Positions 43,960-54,166 of a stretch of 64,000 nucleotides of DNA are shown here, piece after piece. The stretch covers positions 7,378,001 through 7,442,000 of the forward strand of contig OU862913.1 of NCBI GenBank assembly GCA_917880885.1, given 5' to 3'. The notes under the pieces were generated by a model. The model ran no database searches. It was not told the DNA's origin and saw only the letters and a program-made list of their open reading frames with translations. The DNA comes from Limnephilus marmoratus (taxonomy: Eukaryota > Arthropoda > Insecta > Trichoptera > Limnephilidae). Positions within the stretch are counted from its first letter, which is position 1; the number at the start of each line of letters is the position of its first letter. The position numbers were made by a program, and so were the translations under genes.

Positions 43960-46290
43960 TAGTCGCTTTGACTTCACACATAATACTATTTTAAAAAGAG
44001 GTAAATTATTAGGTAACAATACTATTTACAAATTCTTTTTTCCTAAATATTCCAATAATAACATGTTCCGCATTGCAAAATATCGACGGTTCCAGTGAAA
44101 GTAACGCAAACAGTTCTTTGTGAACGGCTCCTTTAACAGGAATATCAAATCAACCATCTCTAGTAACCGGGGTCACCATATTATTGTGAGGAGTTACCTA
44201 AATTGCGGCAATTTTACCTGATTGGTTATTTTGCGGGCAGAATATTGATTGACGTGGGGAAAATGCGGGGATTCCATAATATAAAAACTGACGAAACTAA
44301 CACATAGGAAAATGGCATATCTTGATTATCCAAACAATTTTAAAAATAATATTTAACAACACATGAGAAAGTAATATAAGTAATTTCGTCCTTTTTTTCA
44401 AATCTTTTTCAATTTTTTAAGTCTGAATGAAATAAAAAATCCAAAATAGACTACAAACTAGAAGCAAATTTCCATAGAATTTGGTTCAATTTTGAAGTAA
44501 TATTTTATTTTCCCCATTTTGGGGATTTTTAATTTCTATTGTGGGTATTTTAAAACGTATGCATTGGCAACCCTGACGGTGACGTTTCCATTCTGTTCCT
44601 GAGTTGTCACTTCAGTGAACATTACAATTGTAATTGTATCCCAAAGTTATTCACATTCTTGCACTTGTACTTTTCTAGTGACGTTTTTTTAACCCATTGG
44701 ACGTTTGACTTGTACGTGAGTAGTTCAATGTTAATTGACCAAGACCTGAGCTCCTAAATGGGTGCCTCTTTTTTATTATTTCATATATTTACAAGAATAT
44801 ATCTAATAGTACAACACTACATATAATATATAGAGCTCCCGACACCAACCAGGTTAACACGTGACAGAGGGTACATGGGGTTGTTCTTTGTAGATTTACA
44901 GCCGCTGTCACAAATACCAACCAAACTATTAGTAAGTTTATTAAATCTTACCCTGAACGGAAAGTTTAAACTTATTCCTATTATTTAATTCCATTAGGTA
45001 TTACATCACATTTTTATATTGCGTTTACTCAATATCAATAATCGACATCAGTAAGAGTATTATACTTTGCCCCTTTGAAACGTAATTAATAATGAGGGAT
45101 GCTAAGATTAATAATCGTGTGTATGTGTAATAATGAAGGTAAATTTAACCAGAGCATGAGACCAAATGAAACTCTCAACTTTAAACAATATTTATTAAAT
45201 TACAAAACATGTATATTGTATTATTCTAATTAAGTGAGATCAATCTGCAGGGCGTGCCTACTCTCGAAGAGACTAGGTATTGTAATATAAGTTATGACAC
45301 GTGTGTTATAATATAAAAGGAATGAAAGCAATTAATTAGATTATGAGCGCCATCCTAATTTTATAGATGAACTAGGAAAACTACAAGCTAAGTATCATAG
45401 ATAAACCATTGCAAAATAAATAAATTAGTTAAGACTACATTACGAAAGGTGACCGTGAATCCGTAAGCGAAGTCCATTGTTGTATGTGAGATTTCCGTGA
45501 CCGGTTTCCTCAGCCGTCCTGTAGTGCGTTGGAAGTCCGCTGCTGCTCGTTCCCAGATCGTAACTGATCTCTATGCCCTGAATTGCTCTGTGGAGACCCT
45601 CGTAGGCCGGCAAGGTCACGTGGTTGCGTCATAGTGATGTCCAGTCTCGCTAGTGATGTTTTTGACATACAGAAACCAATATTGTGTATTTATTTAAATT
45701 CCCGATATGGTCACGAATCACGCCTAAAGCTGTTAAAATTAATTTATCTGTTCTGAATGATGGTCTTTTACCAGGATGATACTGTGAGTAGATACTTCCT
45801 CTCAGATGACATTGGATCAACTGGTTCGATCAACAAAGCCATAGTAAATTTGACAGTTGTACACTTTGTGTGACTACGGTCACGACAACATCTCATTTAA
45901 GTCAAAATTAATCCTGTTACTAATATTTACGTGATATTTTTTTATAGATAATTGATTGACAAGTCATCTTCGAGCATATCCACATCACACCCTGGGGAAT
46001 GGGGAATAATACCAAATAAAAGTCTATATTTAGATCCTACAATTAGCATACGCTAACTTCTAATAACATTTTTATTAGGTATTTTATATTTTAGTGACAA
46101 TATATTATATTATAAGATAACGTACAATTACAAAAAGTAAAAATATAAAGTAAAAAGGTTTGTTTACAGTCCTCCTCACTAGGTATTTCTGTTCCGAGGC
46201 GGACTGTATGTTGCTTAATGGGTGTCGATTTTTATTTCCTCATCTTCTAATTTCTTGATTTTCATAAAATAAACAATAAATAAAGTAAAA
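43960..46290. other. 2.3 kb without a recognisable gene
   Basis: AT-rich. A hAT-type end (CATTGGCAACCCTG) lies at 44,561-44,574, a lone piggyBac-type TTAACCCATTGG at 44,690, a diverged SINE-body fragment (CTGAATGATGGTCTTTTACC) at 45,755, and a GC-richer patch at 45,440-45,620 that I cannot assign. Confidence 0.4.
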
Positions 46291-46300
46291 GTATTTACGT

Positions 46301-48413
46301 TTGTTGTCTGCAGGTTGTATTGGGGTTGACGTGGACTGGACCGATCACAGGCCTCTCGAATTGACCCTGCAAACGGAAGGAATACCGAAAACCGAAATTT
46401 ATTCATGTATAAAAACCGACCGTGCAACATGGAATCCTAAAAATGAACACGATATCCATAGTTATACTCGAACCTCACAAGTTTTTCTACAAAAAATGAA
46501 ACAAGATCTTACGCGGTACGGGAGAAGTGACAACCCTGCTCTAGCTAACATTAAGACACTGTATACACGTATTATAGAGGCCCTGCGAAGCGCTGCGATT
46601 GCAGTATTTAACAATCGTAAACGAAGATTGCAACGACGTAAACAAATCTGTGGATGGAATGATTTTGTCGCACAAAAATACATAGAATCAAGACGTGCAA
46701 TGATGATATGGGTTGAAAATGGCAGGCCTCATGAGGGCTCAATTGCGGATGAACGGAAATTAAAGCGTGCTGCGTTCAAATTAGCACCGAAAAAATGCCA
46801 AAACGACTGCGAGCAAATTCAAATGGACAAAATAGCAGGAGATTTACATAGTCGTGATTTCAAACAGTTTTGGCTGAAGACAAATTAACACTGCAACGTG
46901 AAATGTAAAATTCCGTGCAACATAAATGGAGAAACAAACACTAAAGCAATTGCTAACATTTTTGCAGATCACTTCTCCATCTCTACTCCGACCTCACCGA
47001 ACTCTGCAAGCAAACCACCACCTAGTCCTATCCCAAATGAAGACAGTGGCCTCTTGATCACAGCAGACATGGTCAACACCGCCCTAAGATACATGAAAGC
47101 TGGAAAATCAGCAGGTCACGACGGATTGAGTATCGAACACATCAAACACGCTGGAGGACCAATTCTTCAACTGCTGGCGAGTCTGTTTACCGACATCTTA
47201 AAGAATGGATACCTACCAACTGACATGACAAGAACAATTATAACTCCCATTCTCAAATCAAAATCGTTGGACTCTACCTCCCAGGGTAGCTACAGACCGA
47301 TTTCAATTGCCACCACCATCGCACGATTATTCGAACGTCTACTACTAAACCAGATCGGTCCCAGCTTGGAAACTAAGGACAACCAAATGGGCTTCAAAAA
47401 TCATATGTCTACCGATACTGTTATATTTACTGTGAAAAGAACCCTGGAATACTACAGGAATAAAAAGACCACCACGTATGCATGTTTTCTAGATCTGAGC
47501 AAGGCCTTCGACAGGGTTTCTCACCCTCTACTATGGGATAAACTCAGGGAAAGAGGCATATCACCGGCGGTGATACATATCCTCGACTTGTGGCATAGAC
47601 AGCAGGAGAACTTAGTAAGGTGGAAAGATGGGACTCTCCGAACCTTTCCTCCTGAAGACCGGCGTTAGACAGGGAGGATGCATGTCCCCGATATTGTTCA
47701 ACCTGTACATGGACGAACTCACCGACAGGCTAAACAATTCAGGGGTAGGCTGCCAAATTGGAGGACAGTTTCTGAACAACATCAGTTAAGCGGACGACAT
47801 GGTATTGATGGCACCATCCATAAGGGGCCTACGTATTCTTTTAAAGATCTGCGAAGAGTTTGCTGAAGAAACAAACATGCAATGCAACCCCAATAAAACG
47901 GCTCTACTGGTTGTAAGATATGGACAAGGACCAAAAAATATTCCTCCAGCTACCCTGAATGGTGTGAACCTGCAGGTGACTGAAGGAACTAAATACCTTG
48001 GACACATAATCACCAGTAATCTGATGGACGATGACGACATCGATAGGCAAAGAAGAGCTCTCAGTGTAAAAGCAAACATGCTCAGTAGAAGATTCCGCCT
48101 TTGCAGTACTGCTGTAAAAAGGACGCTCTTCCTTTCCTTCTGCGCAACACTGTATACGTGTGAACTCTGGGAAAACTACAAGAAGAGTAGTATAGAAAGA
48201 CTTCGGGTTCAGTATAACAACGCCTTCCACGTAATGTTTGGTCTCCCCAGATATTGCAGCGCTTCCCGGATGTTCACGGAGGGGCGAGTTCCTGGCTTTG
48301 CAGCTCTTATTAGATCCAGGGTGGCAGGAATGAGGGAAAGGATAACCAGCTCTGGAAACATCCTCATCATGGAAGCCCGCCTCAGTCCATCATCCAGTAT
48401 TGATGCACACTGA
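46301..48413 (+). pseudogene. Non-LTR retrotransposon ORF2: end of endonuclease plus reverse transcriptase
   Basis: It opens with GVDVDWTDHRPLELTLQ (the DHRPL box that closes the endonuclease), so the 5' part is lost. Then come a linker rich in Lys/Arg and the reverse transcriptase: MKAGKSAGHDGLSIEHIKH, IITPILKSKS, SYRPISIATTIARLFERLL, DLSKAFDRVSHPLLWDKL, and ADDMVLMAPS near 47,794. A TAA stands where the Tyr of the active-site box is expected (near 47,790), with frame changes near 46,890 and 47,665. The thumb runs to 48,413, and the 3' UTR ends in a TTTA-repeat tail near 48,676. It is inactive. Confidence 0.88.
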
Positions 48414-48676
48414 AGAAAAATACTGGCTCCTTACGTGCTCACAGAATCCTGAAAGCTTAATATTATTATTTCTTTTGTTTTCCTTTTACTACTATTAGCT
48501 TATTATCTTTTTTTGTTTTTTTTTTTTGTTTCGTGTACATTCATATCCACCTTCTTTTTCTTTTTTTCCTTTCAAATACTTTGTACTTGTATGTGTATAT
48601 TATACCCTTATGGAATGTGTGGGATTGCACTCTCCTCCCCACATACTGGAATAAACACTTATTTATTTATTTATAT
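48414..48676 (+). other. 3' UTR and TTTA tail of the preceding element
   Basis: T-rich sequence ending GGAATAAACACTTATTTATT and more TTTA units. AATAAA at about 48,651 is a polyadenylation signal close to the tail. Confidence 0.6.
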
Positions 48677-48917
48677 AAAAATAAATTAAAATCGCGCTTT
48701 AATTTAATTTTTAAGCGTTAAGTTTAGAGCTTTACGCATTGAGCTCTGATTCTTTAAGTTTTCAGTTTTAAGCTTCGAGCTCTAAGCTTTGAGCTATAAG
48801 CTTTGACTTTAATCTTTCAGCTTTAAGCCTTAAGTTGAAAGCTTGGCACTTTCAGCTTCAAGCTTTGAGTTTAAAGCTTGGAGTTTTCAGCTATGATATT
48901 GAGTTTTAAGACAGGCA

Positions 48918-49145
48918 TGGAGAATCCGCCACAATAATGAGCTCTATGATATTTACCAAGCTCCCAGACTCTCCACCCATTTAAGACTCCAAAGATTAAG
49001 ATGCAGACCTAGACTGAGATGGGAGGATGATGTCAGGAAGGATGCAAGAGGACTACTCCATGTTGCAGATTGGAAGACGACGGCCGAGGACAGAGGGCGG
49101 TGGAGGCTTATTTTGAAGGAGGCTAAGGCTCGAAATGGGCTGTAG
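48918..49145 (+). pseudogene. C-terminal fragment of a non-LTR element inside the AGCTTT repeat
   Basis: 76 codons open to a stop: WRIRHNNELYDIYQAPRL, then RPRLRWEDDVRKDARGLL and DWKTTAEDRGRWRLILKEA. The RPxxRWxDD...AxDRxxWR arrangement is the standard tail of a large group of insect endonuclease/reverse-transcriptase elements. Confidence 0.8.
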
Positions 49146-49224
49146 CGCCATTGAAGAAGAAGATTGAGCTTTATGCTTTGAGATTTAGTTTTGAGCTTTA
49201 AGCTTTAGCTTTGAGCTTTATGCT

Positions 49225-49380
49225 ATATGTAACAGTTATTGTAAGCAATAATTATCAGCCTGAAACACTCATCTACATTGAAAAATCTTCCGAGAAAAGA
49301 TACTTGCCGCCAACGGGACTTGAAATCGTGTCCTTCTGATTGCCGGTCAGCTGCTCTGGCCACTGTGCTATGGCGGCTTC
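49225..49380 (-). repeat. tRNA-derived SINE, second family
   Basis: The minus strand reads GCCGCCATAGCACAGTGGCC (box-A-like), then a box-B-like ATTTCAAGTCCC, followed by a tail with TTTCTCGGAAGATTTTTCAA and CAGGCTGATAATTATTGC. The same family forms the pair at 51.33-51.57 kb. Confidence 0.7.
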
Positions 49381-49812
49381 TTATCTCATACCCGCCAAAT
49401 AATTCATTATATACTAGTGTTTCATTCAACAATTACTGATTATTATATTTTTTCCACGTGAAAACAACTAACTTAATTACTTTAAGCTGTTAACTTAAGT
49501 TTTGAGCTTTGATATTGAGCTTAAAGTATGATCATTAAGCTTGGAACTTTTGCTTTAAAATTGAGCTTTAAGCTTTGAGTTTTCAGGTTAGAGCTTTAAG
49601 CCGGATTTTAATCTTTGAGCTATGAGCAAAGCAAAAGGCTTAATGCTTAAAGCTTATAATATCTCAAAGCTTAAAGTTTAAGGTTAACCTTTCAAAAATT
49701 GGGCGTATTTTGTCAGAAGGTACAAATGTTTCCGAATGGCAATAAGATCCAAATAAATTTAATATTTGTAAACGTTTCCAAAAACTAAATCTTCTTCTAT
49801 GTTTGCCGTATC

Positions 49813-50243
49813 GGAGGCGTCTACTAATATCTACAGGAATTCCAAAAACTGAAAAAATCGAACTAATATCTATGGAAATCAAAGTGTTGACGAATATCTA
49901 CAGCTCAAACTGTTGATTAATATCTATGAGAACCAAAGTGTTGACGAATATCTACAGTACTGTCAGAGGTTGGATTTTCAATTATGTATAGCATATTGGA
50001 ATAACGTAATATTGCGTGTGCAGTTTAAAAAACTTAATTTATGTAAGTATGTATGTAAAAATCCCTAATATCGGACTATTGGACACATTTAGCTGATTAG
50101 TCCAACCTACGCTCTGTAGATATTAGTTCAACCTACGCTCTGTAGATATTAATCAACACTCTGAAGTTCGTAGATATTAGTTCAACATATGAGCTGTAGA
50201 TATTCGTCAAACATACAGGCTGTAGATATTAGTATCTGGAGTC
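49813..50243. mobile_element. Fold-back element, copy 2
   Basis: Close relative of 42,773-43,173, with TACTAATATCTACAG near the left end and CTGTAGATATTAGTA near the right. Flanked by the perfect 9-bp repeat TGCCGTATC (49,804-49,812 and 50,244-50,252). The interior has five or more TAGATATTAGT-like units and no ORF. A 9-bp duplication points to the Mutator-like group, but the ends are not diagnostic. Confidence 0.82.
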
Positions 50244-50443
50244 TGCCGTATCAGGTCCCCCCGACGTTGGCGATCACTCTTGAAAATGTCTCTGTCTTGC
50301 GCAAAAACTAAAACTGATTTTGAAAGGTGATGAACTTCGCTTTCAATTGGTATTATTAGAAATAACAATGAAATTTTTAAAATAATAATATTTAAAAAAA
50401 AAAAAAAAATTAAATTTTTAAAATTTCATTTTATAAAATACAT

Positions 50444-50866
50444 TCAGACAATATAGAAAGGGTACAGCACAAATTTCTAAGATTTATTAACTTTAAGCTG
50501 AATATTCCAATTAAAAATATTAACTATGTCCTTTTGATGAAACAACTCAACTTAATTACGCTGTCAGATAGGCGAATCATCTCTGACCTTGTATTATTAA
50601 ATAAAATCATTAATAATTGCATTGACAATCCTGAAATTCTCGCCAAAATAAAATTTTACGTACCGACCAGAAATACGAGGCAAAGTGCTACTTTCTTCTG
50701 TGACAATTTTAAAACAAACTATGAAGCTCATACACTTATAAATAGATTACATTATTTTGGCAACAAATTTGGGAATATTGTAGACATGTTTGCAGATTCC
50801 ATATTAGTTATAAAACGAAGTCTTTATAATTACTTCAATGAAATGTATGATTTTAATTTAAATTAA
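50444..50866 (+). pseudogene. Non-LTR reverse transcriptase, C-terminal fragment
   Basis: The open frame SDNIERVQHKFLRFINFKLN continues through LSDRRIISDLVLLNKIINN and ends at a natural stop (50,864-50,866). The 3' UTR contains CCCACTAGGGCGTAAATAAA, with a TAAA-repeat tail near 50,982. It belongs to the same group as the 36.2-kb fragment. Confidence 0.85.
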
Positions 50867-51324
50867 TTTTATTTTTCGTTATTATTTTAATCATTGTATA
50901 TTGTGTACTACATACCTGCCTAACTGTTATTATCTATCTTTGTAAAAGCCCACTAGGGCGTAAATAAATAAATAAATAAATATTTTGAATGTAAACTTTA
51001 AAATGTTTTAAAAATGCTCAACTCACATTTTTTAAAATTCAAATTGCTGATAACGAAAAAAAAAATTATTAGAGAAATCTTAATAGGTATGTAAAAAAAA
51101 TGGTTGGTTCTGTCCATGTATGTGAAATGTTAGGCGTTGCTAAACCGTTCATCCGATTGCGATGAAACTTTGGGGATTTGGTGTGCGCATGCCCGCGATG
51201 GTTTATATATACAATAGTAAGTTCTGGCAACATTAAATTATTTATTAATTATTATTTTTATTTATAAACTAACGTTTTAAGACAAGATTTATATGCATAG
51301 CACAAAGGGTAACAATTATTTTAT

Positions 51325-51572
51325 TAGTAATAATTATCAGCCTGAAACACTCATTTATATTGAAAAATCTTCCGAGAAAAGATACTTGCCGCCAACGGGA
51401 ATTGAACCCTTATTGAATTATTTGACGGGTAGGTATTAGATAAGCCGCCATAGCTCAGTGGTCAGAGCATCGACCGGCAATCGGAAGGACACGGGTTCAA
51501 GTCCCGTTGGAGGCAAGTATATTTTCTCGGAAGATTTTTCAATGTAAATGAGTGTTTCAGGCTGGTAATTAT
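51325..51572. repeat. Inverted pair of tRNA-derived SINEs
   Basis: A 3' piece on the minus strand (51,325-51,410) faces a complete head and tail on the plus strand (51,444-51,572), with about 33 bp between. The plus copy has GCTCAGTGGTCAGAGC and GGGTTCAAGTCCC and a nearly paired acceptor stem, but the anticodon stem does not pair, so I do not call a tRNA gene. Confidence 0.75.
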
Positions 51573-51701
51573 TGCTTTTAATAATTGTTAAATTATTAAT
51601 TGCTAACCGTTCATCCGATTGCGATGAAACTTTGGCGATTTGATGTGCGCATGGCCGCGATGGTTTCTATACATTTGTAACAGAACGTACCTACTGCAAT
51701 C

Positions 51702-51705
<4 letters not shown>

Positions 51706-51758
<53 letters not shown>
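51706..51758. repeat. (TA)n microsatellite
   Basis: About 26 TA units immediately left of the TTAA-flanked transposon; a shorter TA run continues on its right side at 61,402-61,419. The transposon apparently landed in a TA tract. Confidence 0.9.
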
Positions 51759-51760
<2 letters not shown>

Positions 51761-52446
51761 GGTGGTCCAAGCCTATATAGTAAAATTATTTTTTTCAAAT
51801 ATAGATGTAGCCACCCATTTTATTTGTTACACCTATCATTCCTATTATGTTTAAAAAATTTCAGCCCCCTATCTTATATACAAGGGGGTGCTCATCGAAT
51901 TAGAAGTTTCTGACAAAAGTTCTGGATTTTAAGCAAAACACGTAATTTAAGGTTTAATAATATTACAAGTATTTTAATCAAATAAGTATAAACGTATTTA
52001 AATTTTAACAAAATTTGGTAACAAAGCAATAATTAACATAATATTAGTCGCAATCTTTCAAAACTATATTTGTTAACTCCATTTTGAATGTTTTTTTAAA
52101 CGATTTTTCTGTTTTGTTCAACGATGCGAAGTAAAAATTGCTTTTCTTCCTCATTCTTAGTGAGTATCGTGTTGTAATCTTCAAATAGTTTAACACCTCT
52201 CTCCGCTGTATCATTAACAACACGCAAATTTTTGACTCAGCTTTTGCCTTGAAGGTAATCAACATTGTTATTCCAAGTCTTAAGAGGTAATTACAAAAAA
52301 GAGTCCTTGATATCAAGAACTAAGAGCGTTTTTAACGTTATTTTTGTTGCAAAAGCTTCTAATGTAACCTCTGAAGCAAGCTTATCAGAATCACCTCGTA
52401 CTGAACGATTACCACCATCAGAATTTATTTTTTGATCAATGGCCTG

Positions 52447-52866
52447 TGTAAAAAATTGAGGTCTTCACTCAGGAGAATTTCTTTGGGTAGACTGGTTTTT
52501 TATAAATGAAGCACTTTTTGTTTTAACTTTAAGTTCTTGAATTTTTATTGTTATGATTTGATATTTATAAACTTATAACTGACGACAATAACTTTCCCCA
52601 CCCAACGGACAAGGGTTCAGTAGTATTTTAATTTCTTAGTGCAAGTTTTCGTAAAGAAGTAAGTAAATTAAACTGATACAAGCCTTTTTATAACACTTTC
52701 GTACCTCTATATTTCCCTTGTTCGTTGTGTGAGAGAGACAAAAAAAATAAAACATGATTCTATCGACATCTAACAAACAAATCAGACAACTCTTGGATCG
52801 CAATCCAACCTTTGATAGTAACTCAAACTGCATAATTGGTTTGCGTCCTGGGTTTAATTCTAAACA
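52447..52866 (-). repeat. BEL 3' LTR
   Basis: 420 bp. It contains the same 65-codon chance frame (52,636-52,833) as the other LTR at 59,651-59,848, residue for residue, showing near identity of the two LTRs. Confidence 0.93.
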
Positions 52867-53675
52867 TCCTCCGCCCCAAAATGGGCAGATATTTATTTTG
52901 AAATATCGAATCCATTTTTCTGCAAATTATACAAATAACATTATGCAAACAAATTATGAGCCTAAATTAAATATTGACTTTGCTCAAATCAAATTCAAAT
53001 TCATTAAATTAATTTTAAAGTTATTCAATAACATAACACACTAAGATAATTCCAAAAACAAACTACATTTTTAAAAACAAACAGAAACCATAACGATAAT
53101 TACATATAAACATATAATATAGACAGCACAATCATGTCGCGGTAGGTTTCCTGGTCATCCTTCCTTCCTTCCTCGGGAAAAAATTAAATAAAGATAAATC
53201 ATCCTTCCTTCCATAGTTCATTGCCACATTTGGAATTATTACAATGTCTCCAGATATATCTATATATGCAGTTTGCAATTCTAGCCAGCAGGCTATGTTA
53301 GTTTATAAGTGTTCATTAAGTGTTTTTATCCCTTTTTTTTTTTAAATATATGGATCTACAATCCTTTTTTTGTTTTATTATTTTTTATATCACTCCCTAC
53401 CACACTCAAGTTTTTATTGCTCCACATTTTTCCACATTTTGTACACTGATTTTTACTTTTAATTTATTATTATATCTTCCTTTTGTCCTTTTTGGTTACT
53501 TTTAACGTACAAATTTTTATATTATTTTTTACTTTCAACGTACAAATTTTTATATTGTTTTTTTTACTATTTATTGGTTTATCTTGTTTTATGCACTCAT
53601 TGTTTTTGTTTTTCATAAAGCACAAGTTCCTTTTTTTTTCATTTTGTGCTTACACAGCGTCTGGTCCGTTGGCGT
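52867..53675 (-). other. BEL 3' untranslated part
   Basis: AT-rich, with T-runs and a doubled AACGTACAAATTTTTATATT (about 53,505-53,560). No ORF assigned. Confidence 0.6.
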
Positions 53676-54115
53676 CTATTGGCAATAGAACAGCTTCGAA
53701 ATTGCCCTCTGAGTGGTTCCATGCGATGTTCTGAAAGTCGCCACACGTACTTTCCCGTCAGCGCCTGTATGGACTGCAATCACACGTCCGAGTTTCCACA
53801 CACATGGTGGTAGGTTGTCTTCCTTCAAGACCACCATATCGCCTGGTTTTAGTTGCGCATTAGGTCCGCTGGTCCACTTCGTTCTGTCTTGGAGCTGAGC
53901 CATGTACCTCGATCAAAAAAACATCGTATTAGCAAGGAATTTTTTTTTTTATATTTATTCAGTCCGTTGACTGAAATATTTTGTAGATCTTGTTCCGGAA
54001 TTACTGCAAAGCTTCCACCAACAAGAAAGTGACCGGGACTGAGGGAATTTAGGTCATTTGGATCATTTGACAATGGGGTAAAAGGACTAGAATTTAAACA
54101 AAATTCATCTGACAC
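53676..54115 (-). pseudogene. BEL integrase C-terminal region, out of frame with the main ORF
   Basis: Two overlapping frames together make the usual BEL tail: PLSNDPNDLNSLSPGHFLVG in one, and AQLQDRTKWTSGPNAQLKPG, DMVVLKEDNLPPCVWKLGRV and RVATFRTSHGTTQRAI in the other, ending at 53,676. A shift within a T-run near 53,940 separates them, and other breaks lie at 54,165-54,240. Confidence 0.85.
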
Positions 54116-54166
54116 AAAACGGTATTAATTCCTCATATATCAATAAGGAGTTACTCGCTAGCCGTT

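Larger units (their letters stand above)
48715..49680. repeat. Cryptic AGCTTT-rich repeat, interrupted twice
   Basis: Runs of loosely periodic AGCTTTAAGCTTTGAGCTTT occupy 48,715-48,910, 49,160-49,215 and 49,480-49,680. HindIII-like AAGCTT recurs every few to 20 bases. A reverse-transcriptase fragment and a SINE have inserted into what was once continuous. Confidence 0.7.

Noticed and set aside
51444..51516. Possible tRNA gene (box A, box B, nearly paired acceptor stem)
   Set aside because: The anticodon stem does not pair, position 33 is not T in any good fold, and the same head with a common tail occurs in other copies, so it is a SINE.
52636..52833. 65-codon ORF, also at 59,651-59,848
   Set aside because: Both copies lie inside the BEL LTRs; duplication reflects the LTRs and not a gene.
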